Positions 1 to 15,324 of a stretch of DNA of 64,000 nucleotides are shown piece by piece (the stretch's first letter is position 1; the number at the start of each line of letters is the position of its first letter). The notes under the pieces are model-generated. The model saw only the letters and a list, made by a program, of their open reading frames with translations. It was not told the DNA's origin and searched no databases. Origin of the DNA: Echinococcus granulosus (lineage: Eukaryota; Platyhelminthes; Cestoda; Cyclophyllidea; Taeniidae); NCBI RefSeq assembly GCF_000524195.1, contig NW_020170411.1, forward strand, positions 91,316 to 155,315, given 5' to 3'. The position numbers were made by a program, and so were the translations under genes.

Positions 1-3000
1 CGCAAAGTAATTTTAGATTTGCATTAACTGCCGGTTGTATGGTCCGGGCTAATTTCGGGACATAGGCTTTTGACAGCTACGAGGGAGGCGCTTCACTTTA
101 TTAAGAACTAGTAAGTGGCAGTGGGTTGTAGAGCCTTTTGACATCAGTGACATTATTAGGTTGAGGTTAGAATGACTTTTCCCTTGAATATTCACAGCAT
201 CTTCTGGGTCGATGACGAAATGTGGTTCCTCTACGCACTCTCATTGTGTCGATTTTGCAAGACACATTCGACGAGGTATTCCATTTTATGTCAAATTAAA
301 TTTATTTCCTTTCATCAATCCAAAGCAAACCATTTTGGTTTGCAATATGATCTATAAACATAATTTGGTTGTAACTGACCTCACTCAATCAAGATATTTT
401 AAATGCATGGCAAAATATCGTTCTAAAATACTTTCGATACAGCATTTCAGAAGACAAAAATTGGTACATAATGGCAATTATTGGCGGAATCTAACATATA
501 ACCTGTAAATGAGGTGTTTTAAGTTTTTACTTAATCATGTTATGAAAGATTTAGTGAGTTAATGACTGGTTAGTTGTTTTGAAATGCAAGAAAACAAGTA
601 GTTGAAGCAAAAGTCCCATAAATTGTAAACCATGTCTCACAAGTGCTGAATCAGGCAGTCCAGATGTTCTATGCCTTGGCTTAAAATAGCCCATTTGCAG
701 CATAGAGGTGGCACTACCTTTGATATCGTTTAGTGGGAAAAATCACACCTCTGACCCAGAGCCCACAAAATCCGATAAGCACCTGTCGGGGAGGGATGTG
801 AATGCGCAGCCGCGTGTGGGCTAAAGTGCGTGCGCGCCCCTGCATTTGGGTCACCTCCAGCACCGCCACACTCAAAGCAGGCGATTTCGTGCACGGTGCA
901 GCCACCGTGTATCATCAGCTCTTGACCAGTCCCGTCCATCCCGTGGCTCGACTGAGTGCCGATTTTCAAGCTAACTCAAAATGTTTTGCTCAAGGAAAGT
1001 GCCCTTATTTGCTTAATATGCCATCGGTTGTTGATCAACGTCCTGGTAAAATAAATAAAGCCAAACTGAATAATTGGGCTTTGTTATAGCGAAAATGAGG
1101 GAAGGATTAAAAACCTCTCTCTAGAATTTTGTTAATAGGTCATAAACTTTATAGTGTCAAACCATTAAGCCCTAATTAAAGGCTGTTTTATAAAGGCATT
1201 GAACTTAAACCTGTTATTATTTTTAGTGTCGTTATAATTTAACCTGGATATATCAGTCATAATGAACAAAGGAACATCATGGATAGCCCTATTGTTAGCA
1301 AACAGTGCATTTTGTTAGCATTCAACAAGCCAGCCCAGAAGGGCGTTTGGAAACTAAAAATTTCATTTTTGATGCTCTGCATGCCTAGCATTCGGGTTTC
1401 AGAAGAATTTATGTTTTAGCTATAGACAGCACACATTTGGAATCGCATGTCTTTGGGATGAAGTTGAGGCATTGAGTCTCTGGCTTTTAGCCGTCCCTTC
1501 GAGGCGTGAGTCATGCGCGTCGTCATTGGTGTGTTCGCCCCGTAGCGTTGGGGCTTCACTGCTATGGCATCAACAGTAACAGCATGACTAGAAATAAATA
1601 AAGGCTAGACACCAGAAGTGCCTCCTCTGGCTCCTGATGTGGTGGCTGCAGCGTTATAGATGGCATTTATTGTATCCTCTTTTGAACTCAATACTTGATG
1701 ATCCAATTGTATTGAAATTGCCAACAAAGCAAGTGGTGACCATGCAAGATGATTTTATTATAAAGTGGTGATCACTGCGTAAGTTTCGTTGAATATTTTT
1801 CAGTTTTACGTGAGCAAATCATTCTATTGATGGAAATATTAATAAGAAATTTAGGCGTACTTCTGTACTGGCCATTCACTCTTTGCGCACTCCTAAAAAT
1901 TGTATAACCTATTCACCCGTGCTTCGACCTAAATTTTTTGCCTCTTTCTGGAATATGGGCTAATTTCGGCGAGAAAGATGTCACCTAGAAATCATATTAT
2001 TCAAAGATTTGTCCACGTAATCCATCGCATTTGGAGATCCTTTTATCATACCAGCCTACGTGGAGCATCGTGATTTTTGGCGGTAGATTTTTCGTAAAAG
2101 AGAATATTTTATCAAGTATGTAGCTCCAATGTACAGCTCAGACACTTAGAATGGATCCCCAGAAAATAGATCGCAACATCCAACACTATACAGATTTGAA
2201 ACAACTGGCAAAATAATACAGTGACCACTAAAAATAAGGTGATGGCCAGTTCGATAGAACGGTGCAGCTAATCTTGCCTGTGCGGTCATTGCGAAGGGCA
2301 AGGGGTCCATCCATTACCTCACCCTGTCATGCCTGAGGATGCGTGTGCGCCTCCTCCAGAGGGTGTATGCGCGCGTGGGTGGCGTTAGTACCCGTAAAGA
2401 GGCAGTCTGCAGAATTACCACTGACTCAAGGACGTACGGAAATGGGGAAGAGGCAGATGTAAGAAAATGAAGCACAAAACTTTATAGCAACTGTACATAA
2501 TTGATTTAAAAGTGTGCAAAGCATCCACGCACTTGTAGCAACAGGCAACACTTTACCCCAGTTGATATGGATAGAGGAGTCCCTCCCGGTTTATCCTTAT
2601 TAGGGAGCCACCTGAATGATGTGGAACTCAACCGGCCAACAAAAAATTAGTCTACCGTTCACAAAAAAACTTGAGCCCATTGCCTGCACTGATGAATACC
2701 TGAGCGTGAGCTAAGTTATGCTTTATTAGCCAATTGTGTAATTATAGAACGGTGCTAAATCGTCGACGCCTTTTGGTGAAAACCAGATATGTAGATTAGA
2801 TGTTCGGTATTTGAGGATTGATGAAAGAATTCACTTCAGAATTGTAATCTCAATATATGAGAGAATGATATGCCATTTCTGGCTTGAAACAAATGTCTAT
2901 CATGTTGAACCAACGCAAATTTCTTCGGAAGGTACATGCTTGTAAGTGCCAGATGCATCGAAATGTCAAATGTCAGATATCTCAACTATTCATTTCCTTC

Positions 3001-6000
3001 TTGAATCAAGAAGTGGTGATTAATTTAATTGACCATGTTTACGAGGTATTTGACTGATTTAATGAAGCTAATGTAAAAGATATTTTTTTTGTATTGATAA
3101 TATCAGGCAATCAGCAGTGGTGGGTAAAAATTATTCAGTGAACCTGAGTCCACTTTGAAAATTTTTGGAAATGTATTTGATGAACTTTCGTTAGGCATTT
3201 GCGAAAACAGTGTATCATTTTTGCATAGCTCACGAATTTGTGTCTTCTAGGGAGACGCTATTTGCCTTGCTTAAAATATAGTGACAGTAATCACGTGAAT
3301 CTTCAAGAGTTAACAGATGAGATTGTCGTACCTGGATTCAATCGCTTCACAAAGTTTCGTTGAATGGCTGATGTGGGGTATAGTATTCATTTCTTGCCCT
3401 AACGGAAAATAACCTGAGAAGAACGGAAGACCTTAAAAACCGAAATTATAGTCTACTATTAACGATGATTATGATCATTTACTTCGAGGACTCGCCATCA
3501 GCTTCTTCCATCAGCTGCTTCACATGGTGTGATCCAAGTCAGCGACAGTATGCCAAGTCTTCTTATGCCTTCGAACCGAATTTTTGCCTAATTACGGCGA
3601 TTAGGTTTTATCGTGGCTCGGCTGAGGCACACCACCCCTTCCACACAGTCCCGCGCCCTGGCCCTTGCCCAGTCCACTCTCCACCGCCGCCCGCTGCAGC
3701 TATTGCCAGCGGGGCCGATTAATAGGGGGTGTGAGGGAAGGAAGAGGCAAGAGAAGGGTGGGTGATGGAGGTGCTGTGATTAGGTGCTCCTTGGACTTGG
3801 GTCCACTTAGCGGTGACTTTAAAAGGGCGATCCACCATCAACTGCGCTAATTAGGTGACCAAAAGGTGGAATTAATACGTGCACAATTTCCCCTTATATC
3901 CGTACAGGCATACACGCACATTGAAACATGTACTTGGATGCGGTTGAAGATGCCAAAATCTAAAACTGTTTGTCCAAAAATGGTTTGAGAAGAATAATTC
4001 ACTTGGCTATTTTTATATCGAAAAACTACTGCAATGAGTCGCCTTTTAGTAATGTATTAGGCCGTACTAAAATTAAGAGGTATTCAGTCTTATTTTAACG
4101 TAAGAAGGTTGAAATACAACGAAGTGGCCACCGAGCAGCTGAATAATACACACGTCTATATCGCTGTGGCAGTTAGACTTACCCACATTAGTGATGATCT
4201 ACGATTAGTCGAGTGGCAGTGAACTTTTCCTGTTGCATACAAATTCTTAAAAAACCGCAGACCAGTAGTGCATGACCAGTAACACCTTCAAATGGAGGCG
4301 AAACTGTTTAAACAATAGGAAACTTTGGTCCACCTGTAAAAAGTGACCAAAATTTTGTCATTTACTATCTGATAAAAGTCAGTGGTCCTGCTTTGTGTAC
4401 TAGGGTTGCACTGAATCGCCTAATCGAAGGGTCGAACCTGGACCATCCCGATTATTACCTTCGATGGCCACAGTGGCAACTGTCGGCCACTTCGACTTTT
4501 GAAACTTGCCAAAAATGATTTACTGAGTCTTGAAACATGGGGTTGGGAAATCGTATTGGATTAGCCTCTAAGGTCCAAGATGCTCAACAAAACCCCCAAA
4601 TCGGAGTGCATTCAGGAACTCATTTTGTGAATTCCATAAAAAGACAATGGCTTTAACTGCAAAGCGATTGTTTTATTAGTATTCTTAAAATATGTTTGAA
4701 ACAAGATGTTCTTCCAAAGAAACAATCGACTGTTTAAGCTGTAAAGGTCTTGGATTCATAATACTGTGTGAAGGTTGTTCAGGATAGAACGCCAGAATAA
4801 AATAAACAGCACCACAGCAAAAGTTAGAGAGAATCAAATTCCTGCACTCAAATTTAAATTATCGTGTCGAATTTTGGGAAATCAAGTTGGTATTTTGAGT
4901 TATCAATAGCCGATGTACAATGAGATAAGCAACCATTGACTTTTAAAAGAATTGGGCAAAGTAAAAGCATGTGTCCGCTATACAAAAAATTGTAGGGCTT
5001 TTTGGGAGTGACGGTATAGACTAATAACTGATTATATTTCCATTACTTAGGAATAATTCGGATTAAATAAAAAGTAGACCTGATATCCATATGGTGAATG
5101 CTATTTTATTATTAGTCGCACAATCAAGACCAACCACCGTGCTTTAAAGTAGCTTACACTATAGTATATTTAAATGAGTTGAAGCAACGCATTTTAGAAT
5201 GGCTGCTACTTAGATAAAATGATATAGTATACAGGCCTTCCCTTTGCTAGTTTTCATAGGTGCATAAAATGCCGCACTTGTAGTTATACAAAGAGTTGAC
5301 TTGTCCTCAGCGCGCAGCTGTTTGCAACAGTTACAGTTGTTTTTCACTAAAAACTGATTTAAAAAATTCCAAGAGCTTCCTTACACCGAACATCAAAATT
5401 GTACGTACGCACACGCACCCCTCATACGGTTTCGCATATGTCATCGGACTTTCGACAGCTACCGTGACGGCTTGTCAAACAGACCTGTTCCGATAGTTTC
5501 CCGCCCAGTAGTTTGCGGGAATAAACCACACGCCACCTATCTTACCAACCCTCCCCACCCCACACAACATCCATATTACCCAGACGACTAGCAGTATGGA
5601 TGCTAATCTCGAAGATGAGACTCCGAGATGATGCGTAGATCCCCACTGAGATAAGTTCCACTAGCTGGTTCATTCTCTTTACCTGGAGATCGTTAAGCTC
5701 CCTAAATGGCACATCATTTTTTTTCGGTTTAAATACACAACGGCAGGGATTATCTGATTCCCACACCTCTTGAGAGAGCAAGCGCAGGCAAGCTTTTATA
5801 AACTAGGGCTTGGGAAAGCCAACTCCTTAGTCAAAATAATGCCTATGAAAAACCTTGACAAGATGATTATACCTAATAAATCAAACGTTTCAGCTACAAC
5901 AATTCGTGAAGTCTTACTGTTGGCAAACATTCACTTTGGATTGAACGAGGTATCAAGTGTCAAAACCAGGGTAAACTGGTGTGCAGTAGAAGTCCATTAA

Positions 6001-9000
6001 CCTCAAAATGAATAATTTAAAGGGAATGCTAGCACTTACCTACATATATATATTTGTAGAAAATCAGCAATACTTCTGAAATCTCAAGAAAGGCTAGTAC
6101 AGTGGTGGGTGAGGTGGTTTCTCAGCCGTCTAAAACAGCATTTAGCATGCTATTGAGTAAAATTAGAAAACACCAACATTAGATTTTAAGGTGGTGGTAC
6201 GTTAAAGTCTCAATCACTTGTAAAACCAACTGTCGACAATGCACAGACTGCAAAGGCAATGATCGCCCAGATGGTACACAAGCCACCAGTAGGAATGAGT
6301 ACTCAAACAACGGAAAGTAACCGGCGACTAAAACAAAAATTAGACAAGCCAATAAGCAAATTTCTCATATATGTAAGACTTATTTTATGCTATGACCTAA
6401 AATAAAGGGCACTGAAACCATAAATAAGAAGGTTCATGTTTAGAACAGGTTGGCTGACTTGTTGTAGGCTTTTTGCTGTTCGCGTCCACGTTTACTAGCC
6501 ACGGCGGACTTTTTCGTCTCAGTGCAACCAACAGGGGTAGAGGTAGAGGAAACCTCGGGTTGGGAATTTGCAGCAAAGAAGACAGTTGCTTCTTGCCAAT
6601 TCCAGGCAAAGTTCACGATTTCTCCTTTTCCTTTCTTTTGCTTCACCATGCACCTTACCCGCATGCACCTTGGTTTAAAAACCGCAGAGTGAATTAAAAT
6701 AACTGCTTTCCTACAAAAGTCAGCAAAAAATTGTCAAGTTTGATAGAGAAGAGTTGTTAAATAAGAAGCCATCCAAACGGTTTGACGTACGGAAATTCCA
6801 TAGGAGGGCTTGTTAATAAATAGCGTCACATGCTGCACTTAGGCTGATAGAAGTTCTTAAGTTTGACTTGCAATAATTCAAACGACGTATTCAGACTGGA
6901 GAATATATCAGTTGTATTACTAAGGAGGGAGCACGTTGGAAGGTGCGTTTGTATTTAAGTCTTCTAATTCAGCATCTTTTCAGACGGTAGCTTTGTGGGT
7001 GTCTAATAAGATCGTCCTTCGAAAATGTCTACACTCAGTCTTGGATAATGCAGAGTTTTTGACTCCCTTGGTATTGTGACATAACTACTTTTATTCTCCC
7101 AAGTTCTTGCGCTCATTAAGGCTTTGTTCAACCTGTTTTAAGATTTATTGTGCCGCATCCTATATTGGACCTACTTCTACCAATGATAAAGTTTAAAGAA
7201 AGCAATAAAAACAATTTCTCAGTAACATTTTGCCACATTTTACAAGTCGGATGACTTTCCTTGCAACAGAGTCCTTCACTTAAGTCCTGTGCTCCTACAA
7301 GATACCTCAAGTTTTGGGCAAACTTGACAATAACGTCAGTTTACGATGCAAGTGGTATTGATAATGTTTAAATAAAAGATATGAGCACAAAATGAAATTA
7401 TTCTTGAGTTGTGTGCTTTCATAAAGATCCAGAATTCTGAACTAATTTGCTTAAGTTAAGTGAATTCAATGATGCTACTGTAGACTATGTAAAAAGGCTT
7501 AACAACTCCAAGAATTGATGCCGATACCATTGTCTTGGAACCTAGTCTACCAAATCGTACATGTTCAGTGACTAATTTTTAGGCTTAAAGTTATCCGATT
7601 TTCCGAAAAGGCAAACACTTTGTTGCATTACAATTGGTGGGTTTTGGCTTTACCTATGCAAAACAATAGTTTTTAGCGTAATTTGATGAAAGACAAATTT
7701 GTAAATGAGATTCATTAGTAGGGGGACGGGAATATTTTTTTAAACTCAACCCCAAGCTCTGTCATCCGTTAAATTAACATTTATTCATTCTAATTATGCG
7801 GTGAGAACCCGTGTGCTCGGCCATGGGTAGAGGAATCCTAATGCCTCTCACGGTAACACCCCGCACGACTCCCGTTTCGTTTGTTCAGTGCCAAAACCAG
7901 AGGATCTAAGGTCACACAAGCTCGATTTCGCAATTTGCATACTTGGTAAGCACGCACAAACAAAATTCGCGATAAGAGGCGATTCAATAGGAGAACTGCG
8001 AAGAGTTTCCCAAGTACCACACAAGAAGCTATCATCACACTTAAGGACTAGAAATTGCTTACCCTTAAGACTGCGAAAAACAGTTTGCTTTCCAGGTTTT
8101 CCACCAAATGTTTGGTACCTAATTTGCCATCTAGCAGAACGTTAAAGTATATTTAATAAACTTCATGTTTCTATATTGAAAAACTACAAAATCGTGCAAA
8201 TTGAGCAATATTTATAAAAATTTACGCATTAAATTTAAATCCTTAAGGCCGGCTCTAAAATGTCTGAAAATTTTACACTGTTGTAAATTATCAGATAAAA
8301 GGTTTGAATTAACACACAAGTGATGGAAAAGTAGACTGGCAATCGAGAAGTTTATTTTCTGCAAAACGCTACGTTTACAAAAAAGTAGACATAAAATTTT
8401 CTACGGCATGCCTCGAAATGGCATTATCTCACTGCGCGACAGGTGCGATATCCTGTTACACAGTTGCATAGATCGAGAACGTCGTGTTTTGCGGTTGAAA
8501 TTCAAGCACCTTAATTGACTCGGCCTTGCATCTTCGCGTTGGGTTTCTTTCAGTCTTCGCAAGTGAGGGAAATTCCGCGTGAATTTCCGGTTTCATCCAA
8601 AGACCATCGAGTTAGTGCGCTCGCTAGCATTCGATAGGAATTCAAACCAGCCCTTTCGGCAGTCAACAGTCGGCAATGGCAACAAAATTTAAAAGTTTGA
8701 CTCGATGAAAAGCATCCTGCTCTACCTGCCTGCTAAACGAGTTAGTTATTTAAGGAAGTTATCTGGTGGTTTATGGCATAGTGTAGTGGGAACTAATTTC
8801 ATGCTTAGTTAAAATGAGAAGAATTAAATTTTTAAGTGTTTAAAAAAAGGTTTTAAATATCGCACTTACCTAGTTCATACCACGGTTTTTTAGACTACAA
8901 ACTCTTGGAAGTGGGCACGTGGGCTTTGTGGGTGAATGGTAAAACAGAAAATACGCTTGGTGTACTTGGTCGAACGTGTCACAGGACTTCTATGAGACAC

Positions 9001-12000
9001 AAATTGCCAATGTTCCCAAGAGCCACCTTTTTAAAGAAGGAAAACGTTGAGATATTTTCAGAATCAGCTTTGATGCCCAGCTTGACATAATAAAACTTAT
9101 AACTTTGATTTTTATATTTTCTCCACGTATGTGTAATAAAAGGAGGGCGTTGTTATGCCATTCAGCAATCTACTATTTTTCCGTGCTGACCAAGGTGGTA
9201 ACATTTTGGACACTAATAAAATTTGGAATGACGAATTGCTAGTTTTCCGTATGAAGAATGCTTTCAACATAAACTCTCGTTCCACTAACGAATTGATAGC
9301 TCTATAAATATGCATCTGATAGGTCTAATTCGACTGCAGCGCATAGGCTCCGCCAAGATGTTTTGGAGGATTTTCGATACAAGTTAACCGAGTACGGTAC
9401 TGGTGTGATCAAAAGTAAGGAATCATTCAAATCGGACCACAGGTACTTATGCATCTAGTCGGTGCAAGGCAGTAGACAATTTCCAATTCCATTTTAGACA
9501 GATGTGAAATTTGCTGTAAATGATATCTGTACAGTTTACATGTCACAGTGATTTTCATTTACACAAATTAACTAAATATTTCCCTTTTTGGAGGGTTAAA
9601 ACTTGACGTCTTTCAAACGATCCCATGCCACAAATGTAAGACCTAGCTATTAATTTAATGGTATTAAAACTATGACTGATTTTGTGGAACCCATTCAACA
9701 AATTCTGGTACTTTGGATAAATGTTGGAGATGTTAGCGAGAGAGCTTAACGACTCCAGAGGACACCTTGTGCATTTGGAGCCTATACGCATCTGGAGATG
9801 AGGAGTTTAGAGGTGTTTTAAATCGCCTTTTAACAGTCCTAAAGGGGCACAAAGAGTGTAAAAAGAGAAGGTCCAATTCCTAAATTATGCGCAGGCATGA
9901 ATGCAAAGGCTTTCATTGACTTGACAGGTGTTGGACGAAATCGCTCGAGCAACACTTGGAGCAAAACCGCACCCTAAATCCGACTGATCGTCTGCGTGCC
10001 AACTGGATGCAAGTGCAGTTTCTTGCTAATAAATACCAAAACTGAATTCTTGTTATTACGTGACAAATGTACGGTGTGTGAGCGAGAATTCTCTTTTATA
10101 ACTGCCGAAAGAGAAGGAGCAGCGAGAGATGACGGCCTCCATCAATGTGAATCAGCGACGTTAGCATCACCAGCAAGGCAGCGGTCATGGCCCATTTCTA
10201 TCTCGTTTGTTCGTGCACTGGCTCCTGTCCTTTTTCCCCTCCTCTCTCTCCATTTTCTTCATTCTCTATCCTGCCTTTAAATACAAACCCTTTAAACTGC
10301 CTGGTTAATACAAAAAGCTTGACTTTCAGCCAGAGTGATGCTTACTAGCCTTTTTTTGCGTCTGGGTCTGATACTTTTTTCGAGTAAGTGTGATATCACC
10401 TTAAAAGACTTACCTTAAAATATTTTTTAGCAGTACTTTGCAGTGGGAGAGCGAATTGCACTCTTTGAATCTAAGAATGTGATTACCTTCACTCCATTTA
10501 TGACTTCCATTGGGACGACTAAATAATTCAATATCTTGTACATGCAATTTAGATGATCAGTTTGTCTAGGAAACCCAAATCCTGCATCAGAAAAGTCAAA
10601 ATATGCCTATATGGCTGATAAATTTTAAAGGAAACCCTTAAAATATTTATGTACTACACTTCAGCCTTATCTCTGTGTCATCTATTTTAATCACGATCTC
10701 TTTCAACGTAAAAGGACACATCCGTGTTTTCCTGGTTAATTTGCATGAATTTGAGGTACAAATTGAATTAGTTTCAAGTCTTACCGATCATTGTCCATTA
10801 CCTTATGGCTCATAACAATTGAAACCTCAAGGACTACGCATTGAGCAGTGGAATCTTAGTTGTGATCAAGCCTAAGACGTATTTTCCAAATAAATAAATC
10901 CACCTCTTTTACAGATGAACTGTCAGTGGAAAGAGGATTCCATAGCCTACAGCAAAGTTTCAGATTTATATTATGTATAGATATCTCGGGATGCATTTTT
11001 ATTGCTATTAAAAATTGGAATTTGCGGAAAATTTTAGCCAAGAAACTTTACACAAAACTATATTTCCGGCAGTCTCTTCGTGACTTATAATCCATTGAAA
11101 CTCTTCTACCTTAAATGCCATACTGACCACCGGTACTCACAAGAGGTTTGTTAAATTCTTACACAAATTTTCAATTAAAGTACCAAAGTTACAGAAGCAG
11201 TGACAGACCTGTGAGTAAAAATTGTCTCAAACACTGGTAAATTTTTTAATTAAACCTAATTTGAGGCTCATGAAGACTAGTTAGGAAATACTGAAAGAGC
11301 TAAATAAGTGGATTGGTAATTATCAAATCCCATTGGCATTCGAAACAATTAAACTACCTCTACCAATGGTCATTGATTAGCAGATCGGCAGACTGGTAGT
11401 GGATAGGTTAAAAAAGGAAGACAGCTAGTAGTTTTTAAGGATGATAAATGACATGGCAGTATAGCCCACTGATAATAAATTGTGTGATGCCTCTACTATT
11501 GTTTGCCTTTGCCTGCCAATGTGTTACTCTAGGAGCCCACCTTCCCCTCCTCTGCTTAAATACAGAACAAACGTGCCTTTCCTTTGCCCTTCTCACGCAG
11601 TTGAAATTCATTATTGTGGTTCTTCTCTTTCAGCATAATTCTATAAGCTTGCAATGCATTCGGCACCTAAACCAATGATAAACGTTAATACATAAGGCGT
11701 CATGCCTACGATACCATTGTGACTAAGTGGGCCTACGAGTTGGCTTGTTGCTGGAGTGCGATTTTTTTCGAGGGAACCGATGGTGACCCACTGTGATTCA
11801 CTTCGATGCTAGTTTTTTTTCGTCCTTTTAGGTTTTTGTTTTTAGCGCGCTTCCCCACTTTTTCAACTCAAACTTAATTTCAGTAGCGCGAAAAAAGGTG
11901 GCTGCGGAAGTGGATCCCCGAGACTTCTACCTGTGCGTCCTTTCCACCTCGGGAACCAAATTAGTTTCGCACTAACGCCCATGCGAGACTGCTTGAGACT

Positions 12001-15000
12001 ACTTCTAAACAGAGGCCAAATTTGAATGCATCACAAGTTGTTCATTTCTTTTAGGTAAATGGAATAGTTTCAACGATGGAAATGAAATTCACACATGTTA
12101 TGCCCTCGAGACCTAACACATATAGACAGGAACCTAGTATTTGCGACAAGCATGCTGCAATTTCTACTTAATAACACATTATTTAGATATCACCTTAGTA
12201 ACTGGGTCATGTTGGGATATTTTTGAAATTCAGGTCAAACCTGCTTTATATGCATGTCAAGGAAACGCGACTTTCCGGTCATAAATAGGTAATAAATCCA
12301 GCTGTCACCTGCTAACTACCGGCTGTGTACCACCGAATTGAAATGCATGAAGTCGTAGTGATGCAAATCTTCTAACCAAAAAAGCAAATTGTATCCCGAC
12401 GTTTAGCAAGGCTAAGTAATTGAAGGTCCCATAGGGGTTTGAGTACATCGATGTGTGAGAATTATTATGTTGCAATTCTCAAAATCTCCCTTAATCATTA
12501 CTTTGAAAATAGGCAAAGTAGCAGATGCGGGGGATTGTATCTAAGTCTCTCAAATAAACCGATTTTATGGAAAGGATGACACAGTTCGTCTTTATCTATT
12601 TTCCTCTTTTTAGTGCAAAATCAAGGTCTCTGGATAACGGTGACTGGCCGCACCGACTGGAAAATAAAAATCCAGCATGGAGACAGATCTCATCTCTCAT
12701 TCCGCCTTTCGACGTCGCTTCATTTATGGGTCCACTTTTTACCATCGTCTGGTCCGTCAGTTGGAATTGAAAAGAAAGTTGCGTTTACCGGTTCTTATTC
12801 CTTATCGTCACGGCAGCTTTTCACGAGTTCCCCATCACCTCTATTTGCCGATCAGCAGTCACTTGCAGAAACAGTCAGCTAATCAGCCAACCAATGGAGG
12901 GTGTTATATCTCCGGTTGCAAAGATGACTAAGTAATAGGACGTAAAATGAATATTAAAATTTGTGGTTCCTCCTAAGTTGACGGACCCCTACACAGCGGA
13001 TTTTGTTCCACGTGCAATGATTAATCTATTCACATTAATATTTAAAGTAATCAACTTTAACCATTAAATTGCTTCTAGAAAACCATACAGGTTATTTATT
13101 AGAAAATAAAACTTCCCTCTGCAGCCAATGTTAGACAGCCTTCAGGCTTTATTTCAATTTTTTCAAAACCTTTCTTCCTTATAGAGTAACTTTTCCCACT
13201 CCTTTTAATATTTTATTCATTTTTATTCGTTATCTTAACCTTGTATTGAACCGATACCAAGGAACACAAAGTTGCGCCTAGAATCGGGAAATGGTTGTTT
13301 ACTGAGAGTAATAATTATTTATGTAGGTAAAGAAATGTCAAAATCAGTGCTACTTTCAGATGAGATCATTAAAATGGAATCATAGGTTATGCTCACTATG
13401 ACCCCATCAATTAAGGGGTGATAGTAATCGCATCCTAATTTTATTTCGGAGAGCAATAATTTGTTAACGTTGAATTTGCACGACAGTCCGCCCTCCCGTT
13501 TGATATTTCTCGAACTTACACACTGGAGGTATTCTGTGTTGTTTGAACGTTTCACTGATGCAAAAAATATGTTTTGCGCAAACCTCTCTTTAATCACTAA
13601 AATTATCCTGAATTCTTAGCTTCCCCTGCCTAAGCTTATGAGACAGCTATTCAACAGCTATGCTCCATCCCTATGTTAAATACAATTTTGAAAAGGTATT
13701 CCGAACAAGCCATTGTAGTTTAGTGACATTACTATCTAAACTGCAGCGTAAAGTTGTCTAAAAGATCTTCATTTATTGCAAGATGGCCGTAAGATTGATA
13801 CACAAAGCCACGTAAAAAAGGGCTCTGGAGTCGACCTCGGTTGAACTGAGAAATGATATATCAAGCTTAAGCTGTGAAGGATGTAGCTTTGGATAATTTT
13901 ATCAGATCAAGGCAACAATCATCTAGATCGCTTGCACCTTTTACCGTGGTTGCTCTTCAGAATTGCTCAATTGATTGTACTTTCTCGTCCGAACAAATTC
14001 ATCCCCTATTTGACGCTTTCTAATCACACAAATTAAGTGTATACCTTAACCTTACAGTAAATTATGGAATTATTAACTTACAAATGCTAAAATCAACCAC
14101 AAAACTTTAAACTGTTACTTTTATAAAAGAACTTTTACTGAGGCGGTCAGCAAAGTATCGTGATATTTCCATGACAATGACGTTAGAACTCAATTTGTAA
14201 TGTCAAGCTAGACAAACTCACTAGATAATGAAAAAAAGTTAATTTTAGCTGTGCTTATTATCTAATTTCTTCGCTTTCCTATTAGAGAAGAATACAAAAT
14301 TTTCTAATACTTGCTTATGACCGTTTTTAGAATGCAGAGCTACGATAACAATGCGATGCACAGTGCTCCTAAATTTCCTATCATTCAAATAACTTTGATT
14401 TTTATCAGACTTTCATGCGATTAATGAAAGCGCTCTCGACTAAACCAATACAAATTCATCCTTTTTTTTGCTGCGGCGATTATTGTAAGATCTTCCAAAT
14501 CTACCGGATTACTCCACAATAGGTTCATTGAGAAACGTAGTTTTAATGTGGAAGCTTTCCCGCTTCCGACTACTTTAATATTGTGAAATAAATAGGTTGA
14601 CGATTCCGCTCTTTCCATGCTTGTCATATATCATTAATAACACAGAGGGTAGATGTTAATTGCTTGATTGATAACGCAAAAGGCATCTGTGTTCATTTCA
14701 TTAGGCATTAGCCATTTTATGCACTTTTGAGGTCAACTATAAGGAAGGAGCATTTTTCCTTTAAAATGATTAGCAACTCCACATTTGGGTTAACGAGACA
14801 GTAAGATTGAGCAGTCTCGGCACACACAAACTAAGATTTCACACCTAGCACAGATAAAACTGTGTGACCAATCATAGCACTGTAAAGTGCCTCCCCTGAT
14901 TGGCGGATTGCCACTGGAGTTGCCGAAGTGCAGTGCCTCAGAATTGGCTGGCCATATCTAAGCACACATACACACAAGCACCCATAAAGGGAATTGAAAT

Positions 15001-15300
15001 TGTTAAAAAGGGGAGAGGAAATTTCCTGCATGTGTGTGTGTACAGGTGAGTGAGTGCCCATTCAGTTATCAAACAGACCGTCAGAACTCCACCTTCAGCC
15101 TTTTAGCGTATGCGTGTGTATGTGGCCTCACCCTTCCCCGAATTCGCACACGTACGCACACACACCCAGCCTCTCCCCCCCGACAGAGCCAATCACAGCT
15201 GTCCGTCACCGGTTTATATGAGGAAGGTGCGGAAACAGGAGCGATCAGTCAAATTTTAGGCGGACATAATCACCACTGTACGCACACGCACACCTACCGG
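1..15300. other. gene-poor region upstream of the Delta gene
   Basis: I find no convincing exon series, RNA gene or mobile element here. Open frames are short, lack splice-compatible partners and match no family I recognise. Locally GC-richer, CpG-bearing patches occur near 780-960, 1480-1640, 2260-2420, 3600-3800, 8440-8620 and 11700-12000. Because the next gene on the plus strand is a developmental signalling ligand, these patches could be regulatory, but that is inference. A short tRNA B-box-like motif (GGTTCGACCC, minus strand) lies near 4430, without a convincing cloverleaf around it. Confidence 0.5.
15010..15295 (+). repeat. CA/TG-rich simple-repeat patches before the Delta start
   Basis: Several short alternating purine-pyrimidine tracts (TGTGTGTG near 15031, CACACGTACGCACACACAC near 15147, GCACACGCACACC near 15282) cluster in the last 300 bases before the Delta start codon. 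They probably lie in the promoter or 5' untranslated region. I see no clear TATA box to fix the transcription start. Confidence 0.5.
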
Positions 15301-15324
15301 CAGAGTTCAACGCAGTTGGAATTT

